Assembly: GCA_041602035.1 (NCBI GenBank)
Contig: JBFIHA010000014.1
Coordinates: 1 to 64,000, forward strand
From: JAOTVV01 sp041602035
GTDB lineage: Bacteria > Gemmatimonadota > Gemmatimonadetes > Gemmatimonadales > GWC2-71-9
DNA length: 64,000 bases
Direction of reading: 5' to 3'
Within the stretch, counting starts at the first letter, position 1. Each line of letters begins with the position of its first letter. The notes beneath the pieces were generated by a model that had not been told where the DNA came from, made no database searches, and saw only the letters and a program-made list of their open reading frames with translations. The position numbers were made by a program, and so were the translations under genes. Positions 8,453 through 16,570 of the stretch are shown here, piece after piece.

Positions 8453-9775
8453 ATGGCCGATCTACGCGTCAACTTCGCCGGGGTCGAGAGTCCCAATCCC
8501 TTCTGGCTGGCATCGGGTCCGCCCACCAACACCTACGATCAGGTCGCGCGAGCATTTGACGCTGGCTGGGGTGGCGCCGTGTGGAAGACCATCGGCGAGC
8601 CGATCATCAACGTGTTCTCCCGCTACGGGTCGGTGGACGTCGGTCTGACGCGGATGATGGGCTTCAATAACATCGAGCTCATCACGGACCGGCCGCTGGA
8701 GGACAATCTCAGGGAAATCGCCGAGGTCAAGCGGAACTATCCTCACCATGCGGTGATCGTCTCCCTGATGGTGGAGTCGAAGCGTGAGGCGTGGCACGAG
8801 ATCGTCCGTCGCAGCGAGGACGCCGGGGCCGACGGGCTCGAGCTGAACTTCGGCTGTCCCCACGGGATGAGTGAGCGGGGAATGGGGAGTGCGGTGGGCC
8901 AGGTACCCGACTACACCTGTCAGATCGTGGAGTGGGTGAAAGAGGTGGCGACCACGCCGGTGATCGTGAAGCTCACGCCGAACGTCACCGACGTGACGTA
9001 CATCGCCCGCGCTGCCGTCAAGGGTGGGGCGGACGCGCTCTCCCTCATCAACACGATCAACTCCATCGTCGGGGTGGATCTGGAGACATTCGCGCCGCTG
9101 CCGGCGGTGGGCGGGAAGTCGAGCCACGGCGGCTACTGCGGGCCGGCCGTGAAGCCGATCGCGCTGCACATGGTGTCGGCCGTGGCGCGCGACCCCGAGG
9201 TGCGGGTTCCCATCTCCGGGATCGGCGGGATCGCCACCTGGCGAGACGCTGCCGAGTTCATCGCGCTGGGCGCGGCCACGGTGCAAGTGTGTACGGCGGT
9301 CATGCACTACGGCTTTCGCATTGTGGAGGACTTGCTCGACGGCCTTGAGAACTGGATGGATGAGCAGGGGCACCGCACGCTGACCGACGTTCGCGGGCGC
9401 GCGCTGCCCAACGTGGTGAGTTGGGAGGACCTCGACCTCAACTACCACCTTGTGGCCCGCATCGATCAGGACAAATGCATCCAGTGCGACCTGTGTTGGG
9501 TGGCGTGTGAGGACGGGGCCCATCAGGCCATTCGGCGAATCGACAGGCGAGAGGCGGACAACGGAAGACGTGGTCCCGCCGTGGAGATCATCGAGGAGGC
9601 CTGCGTGGGCTGTAATCTCTGCGCTGCCGTCTGCCCGGTACATGGCTGCATCGCAATGGTGCAGGTGCCGAACGACCATCCGGGGGTGACGTGGCGAGAC
9701 TACGTGGCCGGGAAGGGAACCCTCGCACCGCGTTCGGAGCACTTCCACACGGCTACCTGGTCACCACGGGGATAG
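8453..9775 (+). CDS. preA: Dihydropyrimidine dehydrogenase, catalytic FMN/Fe-S subunit PreA
   Basis: A 440-aa protein that reduces uracil or thymine to the 5,6-dihydro form. The N-terminal dihydroorotate-dehydrogenase-like FMN barrel contains ELNFGCPHGMSERGMG (residues 130-145), VKLTPNVTDV and ISGIGGI. The C-terminal ferredoxin domain has two 4Fe-4S motifs, CIQCDLCWVAC and CVGCNLCAAVCPVHGC. The position equivalent to the mobile active-site cysteine of mammalian DPD (G-x-x-C-G-Q) is valine here (GSAVGQ); Cys135 remains as a candidate acid/base. The ATG at 8453 follows GGAG at 8444. It is the last gene of the operon and converges on the next gene. Confidence 0.92.
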   Translation: MADLRVNFAGVESPNPFWLASGPPTNTYDQVARAFDAGWGGAVWKTIGEPIINVFSRYGSVDVGLTRMMGFNNIELITDRPLEDNLREIAEVKRNYPHHAVIVSLMVESKREAWHEIVRRSEDAGADGLELNFGCPHGMSERGMGSAVGQVPDYTCQIVEWVKEVATTPVIVKLTPNVTDVTYIARAAVKGGADALSLINTINSIVGVDLETFAPLPAVGGKSSHGGYCGPAVKPIALHMVSAVARDPEVRVPISGIGGIATWRDAAEFIALGAATVQVCTAVMHYGFRIVEDLLDGLENWMDEQGHRTLTDVRGRALPNVVSWEDLDLNYHLVARIDQDKCIQCDLCWVACEDGAHQAIRRIDRREADNGRRGPAVEIIEEACVGCNLCAAVCPVHGCIAMVQVPNDHPGVTWRDYVAGKGTLAPRSEHFHTATWSPRG

Positions 9776-9796
9776 CGCCGGCGTCCCGCGCGACGG

Positions 9797-11224
9797 TCAG
9801 CGAATCGACGCCGTCCGCTCCTGGATCCAGTCGGACAGGAGTTCCAGGAACCCCGGCGCGAACTCCTTCTTCAAGGACGCGTACTCGCTCGGGTTGCCGG
9901 TTTCCGATGCCTGAAACAAGTGGTTCATCGCCGGTAACATGGTGACCGTGTAGTCACGGTTGCCGGCTGCCGCGAACGCGTCCTTCATCGGACCGACGTT
10001 GAGCGTCGGAGGAACCTGGAGGTCGTTCTCGGCGAAGACCCCCAACACGGGCACCGTCACCCTCCGTAACACCGCCACAGGGTCGAAATCCAAGAAGAAC
10101 CTGAACCATGGACTCTGCACGCCCAGGATCTGCTGCTGCACGCGCGTCTGCACGAACGTGTCGAGGTCGGAGATCCGATCGCGCTGCTCTGGCGGCAGGG
10201 CATCGATGCTCTCTCGGATCTGCGTTGCGATCTCCTGCCGCACCACGTCCCATCCGGTATCGGCACGGATCGCGGCGAAGATCCCGAGTTGCAACTTGCG
10301 CTGTCGCTCCAACTGCTCCGCGGTGGCTCCGTTGGCCTTCAGGATCAGCTCACCCTGGGCGAGGAGAATCTGATCGCCCGGGACGGCGGTCCCGGCAAGC
10401 AGGATGATGAAGGCGACGTCGGTCGATCGGCCGGCCGCGATCGGCGCGACCAGCGCGCCCTCGCTGTGCCCCACCAGTCCGACGGCGTCGCGCCGAATGT
10501 CCCGCCGCGCCCGGAGCAACGCGACCGCTGCGAGGGCGTCGCTGGCAAAGTCGTCGGAGGTGGCGGTCTGTACACTGCCGCTTGAGCCACCGACTCCCCG
10601 GTCATCGTAGCGCAACACGGCGATACCGTTCCGGGTCAGATGATCGGCAATCAAGCGGAATGGCTTGAACCCGAAGATCTCCTCGTCGCGATTCTGCGGA
10701 CCACTGCCCGTGATGAGCACGACCGCCGGGTGCGGGCCCGGGCTCTCCGGGACGGTGAGCGTACCGGCGAGCGTGATGTCGCCGTTCGCGAAGCCGACCT
10801 CCTCCTCTCGGTACGGCGGCGGCGTCGCAGGCTCGAGAGCGGCCGCGGCCGCCGCGGTAGGTCGAAGCCAGAACGTGCCGTTCACTCCCGATTGCTCGAA
10901 CGACCCGCCGATGCTGTCTCCGTGGAGCTCGCCGTCGAATACGGCGAGGCCCGGCCCGCCGAGCAACTCGAAATGCACCGTCGGCGGCTCGAAGCGGACG
11001 TTGCGCAGCGGCAGCTTGGCCGCCCCCTGCTGCGGGATGTCCATCGTCGCCGTGAGTGCGCTGTCGCTCCGAGTGAAATGGACGCTCATCCCGAGCTCCC
11101 CGCCCAACACAAGGATGGCCCCGCTCCAGCTTCCCTCAACGGACTCCTGTCCCGATGCGGGACCCGCGAGCGGGAGTGACAGCAACCCGACGACCATCGC
11201 GGCCATGGCATGACTCCGTTTCAT
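9797..11224 (-). CDS. Exported alpha/beta hydrolase (S9/BAAT-like serine hydrolase)
   Basis: A 475-aa protein with an N-terminal Sec signal peptide (hydrophobic residues 7-24, cleavage near GPASGQE). A beta-rich domain follows (about 28-130), then an alpha/beta hydrolase domain. The catalytic triad is readable: nucleophile in GLVGHSEGALVAP, Asp in GVFAENDLQVPP and His in PAMNHLFQ. Likely periplasmic or secreted esterase/peptidase; substrate unknown. It starts 11 bp after the YbjQ gene and closes the ECF sigma operon, so it may be a stress-regulated envelope hydrolase. Confidence 0.82.
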   Translation of the reverse strand: MKRSHAMAAMVVGLLSLPLAGPASGQESVEGSWSGAILVLGGELGMSVHFTRSDSALTATMDIPQQGAAKLPLRNVRFEPPTVHFELLGGPGLAVFDGELHGDSIGGSFEQSGVNGTFWLRPTAAAAAALEPATPPPYREEEVGFANGDITLAGTLTVPESPGPHPAVVLITGSGPQNRDEEIFGFKPFRLIADHLTRNGIAVLRYDDRGVGGSSGSVQTATSDDFASDALAAVALLRARRDIRRDAVGLVGHSEGALVAPIAAGRSTDVAFIILLAGTAVPGDQILLAQGELILKANGATAEQLERQRKLQLGIFAAIRADTGWDVVRQEIATQIRESIDALPPEQRDRISDLDTFVQTRVQQQILGVQSPWFRFFLDFDPVAVLRRVTVPVLGVFAENDLQVPPTLNVGPMKDAFAAAGNRDYTVTMLPAMNHLFQASETGNPSEYASLKKEFAPGFLELLSDWIQERTASIR

Positions 11225-11235
11225 ATCGGTGCCTC

Positions 11236-11562
11236 TCAGTGGTGTTCGGGCTCAACGATCACGGCGTTGCCGAAAGCGAGGATCTCCGATGCCGCACCCA
11301 TGATGAACGACGTGCTGAATCGGAGGTCGGTCACGGCGTTGGCCCCAAGCTGTGTGGCGTTGGCGGTCATGCGGTCGAGCGCCTGCTCGCGGGCCTCGGC
11401 CATCATCTTGGTGTATTCCTCGATCTCGCCCCCTACGAGGTTCTTCAATCCGGCCAGAATGTCGCGGCCGAGGTGGCGGGCCCGGATGGTGCTGCCGCGT
11501 ACGAGACCCAGCGTTTTCACGACGCGCTGGCCGGCGATGGATGATGCAGGTGTGATGATCAT
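11236..11562 (-). CDS. YbjQ/UPF0145 (DUF74) family protein
   Basis: A 108-aa protein matching the YbjQ family throughout: GLVRGSTIRARHLGRD, then a helix with EAREQALDRM and the conserved GANAVTDLRFSTS. Members form small beta-rich pentamers of unclear function, sometimes called heavy-metal-binding. The ATG at 11562 overlaps the upstream anti-sigma stop (ATGA), so it is translationally coupled to the ECF cassette. The role here is unknown. Confidence 0.85.
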   Translation of the reverse strand: MIITPASSIAGQRVVKTLGLVRGSTIRARHLGRDILAGLKNLVGGEIEEYTKMMAEAREQALDRMTANATQLGANAVTDLRFSTSFIMGAASEILAFGNAVIVEPEHH

Positions 11563-12020
11563 CGGATCACATCCTTATAGGGATCACTCCGCCTGAGGAT
11601 CAGCTTTTCGCGAATGACCGACACCAACAGAATCACGGCGCCGGCAACGAGGGCGAGGATGCCGGCTCTGATGAGGGCCGGGAGCGCAGTATCGCCGAGA
11701 ATCTCCTGAATCGCCTGCCATAGCCCCCACGAGAGCAGCACGACCGCGCCGATCGATACCAGGATCCACGCGACACCACGCTCGAGACGCCGGTACACAC
11801 CGGTCCAGTAGTGATCCCACGTTTCCTCGGGTGGATGACGTAATGACATCGCCTGGGTGACCTCCTTGACTCGTTGGAGCTGCTGCCATTCCTGCTCGAG
11901 CGCGGGGTCGTCCCGCAGTCGTCGGGCGAGTTCATCGGCGTCAGCGCGCGCGAGCTCGCCATCGAGCGCGCCCATCATGAGCTGGCGTACCCGCTCGTCT
12001 GTCGCATCGGGGCGCCTCAT
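11559..12020 (-). CDS. Membrane-bound anti-sigma factor candidate lacking a zinc motif
   Basis: A 153-aa protein whose ATG at 12020 overlaps the sigma factor stop (ATGA). Residues 1-60 are acidic and helical and resemble an anti-sigma domain (GALDGELARADADEL...RLRDDP), but contain no cysteine, so the usual HxxxCxxC is absent. Two transmembrane segments follow (about 82-102 and 112-132), then a short basic tail. Position after an ECF sigma gene and topology suggest it tethers the sigma factor to the inner membrane. This is inference; homology to a named family is not evident. Confidence 0.7.
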   Translation of the reverse strand: MRRPDATDERVRQLMMGALDGELARADADELARRLRDDPALEQEWQQLQRVKEVTQAMSLRHPPEETWDHYWTGVYRRLERGVAWILVSIGAVVLLSWGLWQAIQEILGDTALPALIRAGILALVAGAVILLVSVIREKLILRRSDPYKDVIR

Positions 12021-12595
12021 GGTTCCTCCCCGAGAGTCACTCCCAACGCCCTCCGTGCCGAGTAGAGGCGGGACATCACCGTACCGATCGGGATCCCGAG
12101 CAGCTCCGCGATCTCTCGGTACTTGAGTCCCTCGAATTCCCGCATCACGATGACTTCTCGCTCGTGTGGGGCCAGCGCCTCCATGGCCGTCTCGATTCGC
12201 CGCCGCAGGTCTGCCCGCTCGGTTTCCCGGTCCGGCGCGGATTGGGCGGCCCGGGCGTCGGCCTGATCGGCGAGCCACGGTCCCGCTTCGGCCAGCCGCG
12301 CGCGACGCGTCTTCTGATCCCGGAGGAAATTGAAGCAGAGCCGTCGAATGATCTGGTACAGCCACGGGTAGAACGGCCGTGCCGGATCCAAGGTGCCCCG
12401 GGCCCGGAAGGCCCGGGCAAACGCCTCTTGTGACATGTCCAGTGCATCGTCATGGTTGGCGACCAGGCCAAGGGCAGCGAAATAGGCCCGTTGCATGTAC
12501 TTACGGACCAGTTCGCCGAACGCCTCGCGATCGCCCGCCCGCACCTTGGCGACCAATACGCCATCGCCACCCGCTCCCTCAACCGAGATGTCCAA
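12017..12595 (-). CDS. ECF-type RNA polymerase sigma factor
   Basis: A 192-aa sigma-70 family member with regions 2 and 4 only. Region 2 shows DDALDMSQEAFARAFR and PFYPWLYQIIRRLCFNFLRD. Region 4 shows LAPHEREVIVMREFEGLKYREIAELLGIP followed by the HTH GTVMSRLYSARRAL (split for reading). The linker is long and charged. It leads an operon with the anti-sigma, YbjQ and hydrolase genes and probably autoregulates. The regulon cannot be deduced. Confidence 0.92.
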   Translation of the reverse strand: MDISVEGAGGDGVLVAKVRAGDREAFGELVRKYMQRAYFAALGLVANHDDALDMSQEAFARAFRARGTLDPARPFYPWLYQIIRRLCFNFLRDQKTRRARLAEAGPWLADQADARAAQSAPDRETERADLRRRIETAMEALAPHEREVIVMREFEGLKYREIAELLGIPIGTVMSRLYSARRALGVTLGEEP

Positions 12596-12798
12596 CCACG
12601 CCGTCTCCCGCTCGGGTCGCTCCTGAGGAGATACACTTAAGAATCCGAGTTATTCGTACCCGGAACAAGGGCGCTTTCTGAAACGGGGGGTGGCCAGCCA
12701 AGGCCGGGCGGGGCAGAATTCCAGTGAACCTCCGACGAGAGGGAACACGATGAGAAGCGGCGGGGTTGCTGAGTCGACCGTGAAACGGATGTTGTATC
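12596..12798. other. Divergent intergenic region between ECF sigma operon and metallophosphoesterase
   Basis: About 200 bp without a gene. On the minus strand, the segment GAATAACT (complement of 12649-12656) with TTAAGTGTATC about 10 bp further on is AT-rich compared with its surroundings. It is the likeliest place for the sigma operon promoter, possibly an ECF-type element. A purine-rich CGGGAG lies ahead of the sigma start. No clear sigma-70 pair was seen for the plus-strand genes. Confidence 0.3.
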
Positions 12799-13968
12799 GT
12801 GAAGTGCGATAGACCCGTCGATCCGTGGTGGCTGTCTGGTCTGGTCCTGACCGTACTCGCGTGCCAGTCCTCTCCATCCCTCGTGACACCGCCTGCACCC
12901 ACGCCGGAGACCGATGCGATCGAGGCAACCGTCTTCCTCGTCGGTGACGCCGGTAAGTCCGCCCCGAGCGGCGACCCGGTGCTGAGCACCCTCGGGGCGA
13001 TGGTACGTGAGGATCCGGGCCGGGTGACCGTGGTCTTCCTGGGCGACAACGTCTACCCGGCCGGCATTCCGCCCGAGGCGGATCCGGGGCGCGACGCGGC
13101 CGAACAGCGGCTTGGTGCGCAGATCGACGTGGTGGACACGACTGTCGCCCACGGGATCTTCGTCCCCGGCAATCACGATTGGGCGGCCTCGGGCGACGAC
13201 GGATGGGACGCAATTCGGCGCCAGGACCGTGCGATCGCCGAGCGTGGGCGGCCATCGGTCGTCATACTCCCCGGTGGAGGCTGTCCCGGCCCCGCGGTGG
13301 TGGACGTTGGGATCAGACTGCGCCTTGTGGTGCTGGATACCGAGTGGTGGTTGCGGACGGGACCGAAGCCAGTCGGCCCGGGGTCCGGATGCACCCCGAA
13401 CACGGTCGCCGGGGTCATGGACTCGCTGCGTGGCGCCCTCAGCGTCGCCGCCGACAGGCACGTGGGAATCGTGACGCACCATCCATTGGCGAGCGGCGGC
13501 GTACACGGCGGTCACTTCGGCGTGATGGATCACGTCTTTCCGCTTCGCGCGTGGAAACCCTGGTTGTGGGTTCCCCTGCCAGTGATCGGCTCGGCCTATC
13601 CTCTCGCGCGCATGTCCGGGATCTCGTCGCAGGATCTGACCAGCACGGCCTTCGGTGTCATGCGGGATTCACTCGTGTCGGCATTTCGAGTCCGCCGGCC
13701 CCTGTTTTATGCTGGGGGCCATGAACACAACCTCCAGGTGCTGGATGGCGAGTGGGTGGCGTATTTCCTGGTGAGCGGTGGGGGGTACTTCGGACACACC
13801 ACTCGCGTGGTCTACCTGGACGAGTCGCGATACGCCGAAGCCGAGAGCGGCTTCATGCGGGTGGACGTCTTGCGGGACGGACGAGTACGGCTCGGAATCA
13901 TCACCGTGACGGCCGACGGCCACGCCTCCGAGGACTTCTCGATGTGGCTGGCGTCGTCGCCGAAGTGA
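12799..13968 (+). CDS. Lipoprotein calcineurin-like metallophosphoesterase
   Basis: A 389-aa protein with a short hydrophobic leader ending in a lipobox (LTVLACQ, Cys22), so probably membrane-anchored outside the cytoplasm. The metallophosphoesterase motifs are in order: VGDAG, GDNVYP, PGNHDW, HHPL and GGHEHNLQ, which supply the two-metal site. Start is GTG at 12799; no nearer ATG gives the leader. It ends 10 bp before the kinase-like/beta-barrel gene and is presumably cotranscribed. Substrate unknown; a phosphoprotein or phospholipid is possible. Confidence 0.85.
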   Translation: MKCDRPVDPWWLSGLVLTVLACQSSPSLVTPPAPTPETDAIEATVFLVGDAGKSAPSGDPVLSTLGAMVREDPGRVTVVFLGDNVYPAGIPPEADPGRDAAEQRLGAQIDVVDTTVAHGIFVPGNHDWAASGDDGWDAIRRQDRAIAERGRPSVVILPGGGCPGPAVVDVGIRLRLVVLDTEWWLRTGPKPVGPGSGCTPNTVAGVMDSLRGALSVAADRHVGIVTHHPLASGGVHGGHFGVMDHVFPLRAWKPWLWVPLPVIGSAYPLARMSGISSQDLTSTAFGVMRDSLVSAFRVRRPLFYAGGHEHNLQVLDGEWVAYFLVSGGGYFGHTTRVVYLDESRYAEAESGFMRVDVLRDGRVRLGIITVTADGHASEDFSMWLASSPK

Positions 13969-13978
13969 AGGAGGCCTA

Positions 13979-16531
13979 ATGTCCCGACTCGGCGGTATTT
14001 GGTGGGCGGTGGCGGCCGGGCTGTGTGCGACCGCCGCCCCCACGCGCCTCGCTGCACAGGATCGGCCGTCCGGGCAAGTGCGGCCCGATTCGGTGCGGGT
14101 CGCCGCCGGGACCCATTACCAAGCAGGCGGGACGCGTCGCTTCTTTTTCGGAGCGCTGTACCGCGATCTGTGGACCACCCCGCTCACGGTCGAAGTGCTC
14201 GACCTGGGGGCTGAAGGTGGTGGGCTGACACCGACCACGGCGGGTGGCGGTTTCCAGACCAAGTCGCTGTGGTTTCGTGGCGCGGACGGCTACGACTACG
14301 GCTTCCGCTCGGTGGACAAGGATCCGGCCGTGCTGCCGCCGGAATTTGCGGGCACCGTCGTCGAGGACATCGTCCAGGATCAGATGAGTTCGCAGCACCC
14401 GGCGGGTCCGGCGGTGGTGGCTCCACTGCTCGAGGCCGCGGGTCTGCTCCACACGAATCCGCGGTTGGTGGTGCTCCCGGACGATGCCCGTCTCGGCGAA
14501 TTCCGCGAGCGCTTTGCCGGAACGCTGGGTTTTTTCGAGCGTCGAGCGACCGTGACCGGGCCGCAGCCCTTTGCTGGTGCCGACGAGATCATCGACGGCT
14601 ACGAGATGATCGACCGCGCCCAACTGAGCCCTCGGCAGCGGCTGGACGTCCAAACGCTCCTCAGGGCACGGCTCTTCGACCTCTTGATCGGGGACTGGGA
14701 CCGCCATCGGGGACAGTGGAACTTCGTGCGTCGCGAGGGCGCCGCCGACACGTTGTGGGTCCCGCTCCCGGAGGATCGGGACCAGGCGTTCGTGCGGTAT
14801 GACGGCGTGCTGCTGGGGGTCGCACGGCAGTATGCACCGCAGCTGATCAACTTCGGTGACGACCTGCCCAGCGTGAACGGGTGGGGATGGAACGGGCGGG
14901 AGGTCGATCGTCGGTTCTTGGTGGGACTCGAACAGTCGGCATATGACTCGATGGCGGTCGATCTGGCAGGACGCATCACTGACTCGGTGATCGATGCGTC
15001 CGTCCGGGCGCTCCCTCCGGAGTACTACGCGATCGACGGTCCCCGACTGGCGCGGGCGCTCAAGGTTCGACGAATCCGGTTGTCCGAGGGGGCCGCCGAC
15101 TACTATCGCCTGTTGGCTGCCGAGGTCGACATCCACGGAACCGACATCGACGAAACCGTGGTGGTGGACCGTCAAGCCGGCGGCGTGACCGAGGTCGCGC
15201 TCTACGCCGGCGATTCCGCGACCGGTGCGCCGTACTATCGTCGCCGCTTCCACGCATCGGAGACCAACGAGCTCCGGGTCTATCTCTATGGGGGCCGGGA
15301 CCGGGTGACTGTGACGGGAGGCTCGGGGATCCCGCTGCATATCGTGGTCCGAGGTGAGGCTGATGTGGCGAACCGATCGACCGGAGGAGGCGTGCGGCTC
15401 TACGCCACGGGGACCGTCAGCACCGCGGGCCGAGTTCGGGTCGACCGGCGATCGTACACGCCACCGCCGAAGCGATTCCCGACGGAACTGCCGCCGCGGG
15501 ACTGGGGTCATCGATGGCGGTCCCTCGTGTGGGCCGGGTTCGGACCGGACGTGGGGGTGTTCGTGGGCGGCGGGGCGTACGTCATCGACTACGGGTTCCG
15601 GAAGATTCCCTACGCCTCACGGGTGGCGTTCCGGGGCGGGTTCTCGACCGGCGCGCTCACCGGTCGGGCAGAGTTCTCCGGCGAAGTGTATCGCCTGAAC
15701 TCGAGGGTCCACGGGCGCCTCGACGTCGCGCTCTCCGGCATCGAGGTGCTCCGCTACAACGGCCTCGGCAACGAAGTACAGCTGACGCAGACTGAGGAAT
15801 ACTATCGGGTGCGACAGCAGCTCGTGTCCGTCGAGCCCGCCATGGTGCTGCCGTTGGGCGGCAAGGGCACGTTCACGCTCGGCCCGACGCTCACGTATTC
15901 CCATACGACCGAGCAGCAGGGACGGATTCTCACCGACGTCGACCTGTACGGCGAAGACGGGTTCGGCCAGGTCGGGGCTCGCGGGCAAGTGCATCTCGAC
16001 ACCCGGGACGTGTCGGCGGCGGCGACACGCGGCGTGCGGTTCGTTGTCGGGGGTAGCTTCTACCCGTCCGTGTGGGACGTCGAAGAACCCTTCGGCGAAG
16101 CGCACGCCGAGGCTAGCACCTACCTTTCACCTTCCGGGATCCCGCTCAGGCCGACGCTGGCGCTCCGCGCCGGCGGCAAGAAGGTGTGGGGGCGGTTCCC
16201 GTTCCAGGAGGCGGCGTTCATCGGCGATCAGCGCAGCGCGCGCCTGGGTCGTCAGAACCGCTACGCGGGGGATGCGGCCGCGTATGGCAACGCCGAGCTG
16301 CGGCTCGATTTGGGGAGCGTCTTTCTGGTGCTGCCGGCGCGGTTTGGCATCTTTGGACTCGGCGACCTGGGGAGGGTGTTTCTGGAGGGAGAGGACTCAA
16401 ACACGTGGCACTGGGCGGCAGGTGGTGGGCTGTGGATCGCTTTCCTGCAATCGGCCAACACCCTGAGCGTGGCGATCGCCAAGAGCGAGGATCGGGTCGG
16501 CGTGTACGCGACGGCGGGCTTCGCATTCTAG
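13979..16531 (+). CDS. Outer-membrane beta-barrel protein with kinase-like N-terminal domain
   Basis: An 850-aa exported protein (signal peptide about 1-26, cleavage near RLAAQD). Residues 85-275 look like a FAM20/HipA-type kinase core: GGGFQTKSLWFRG with Lys95, FRSVDKD near 109-115, LFDLLIGDWDRHRGQW with Asp241-Arg-His243, and PLPEDRDQAF around Asp266/Asp268, matching the catalytic DRH and metal-binding acidic motif of that fold. The C-terminal part (about 500-850) has alternating strands, G-x-G turns and a final aromatic F (ATAGFAF), as in BamA/D15-like barrels. It directly follows the metallophosphoesterase gene. Kinase activity is inference; no residue was tested. GGAGG precedes the ATG. 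Confidence 0.72.
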   Translation: MSRLGGIWWAVAAGLCATAAPTRLAAQDRPSGQVRPDSVRVAAGTHYQAGGTRRFFFGALYRDLWTTPLTVEVLDLGAEGGGLTPTTAGGGFQTKSLWFRGADGYDYGFRSVDKDPAVLPPEFAGTVVEDIVQDQMSSQHPAGPAVVAPLLEAAGLLHTNPRLVVLPDDARLGEFRERFAGTLGFFERRATVTGPQPFAGADEIIDGYEMIDRAQLSPRQRLDVQTLLRARLFDLLIGDWDRHRGQWNFVRREGAADTLWVPLPEDRDQAFVRYDGVLLGVARQYAPQLINFGDDLPSVNGWGWNGREVDRRFLVGLEQSAYDSMAVDLAGRITDSVIDASVRALPPEYYAIDGPRLARALKVRRIRLSEGAADYYRLLAAEVDIHGTDIDETVVVDRQAGGVTEVALYAGDSATGAPYYRRRFHASETNELRVYLYGGRDRVTVTGGSGIPLHIVVRGEADVANRSTGGGVRLYATGTVSTAGRVRVDRRSYTPPPKRFPTELPPRDWGHRWRSLVWAGFGPDVGVFVGGGAYVIDYGFRKIPYASRVAFRGGFSTGALTGRAEFSGEVYRLNSRVHGRLDVALSGIEVLRYNGLGNEVQLTQTEEYYRVRQQLVSVEPAMVLPLGGKGTFTLGPTLTYSHTTEQQGRILTDVDLYGEDGFGQVGARGQVHLDTRDVSAAATRGVRFVVGGSFYPSVWDVEEPFGEAHAEASTYLSPSGIPLRPTLALRAGGKKVWGRFPFQEAAFIGDQRSARLGRQNRYAGDAAAYGNAELRLDLGSVFLVLPARFGIFGLGDLGRVFLEGEDSNTWHWAAGGGLWIAFLQSANTLSVAIAKSEDRVGVYATAGFAF

Positions 16532-16570
16532 TGATCGAGTGTTCGGTGGTTGGGATACGCGGAGTGGAAC

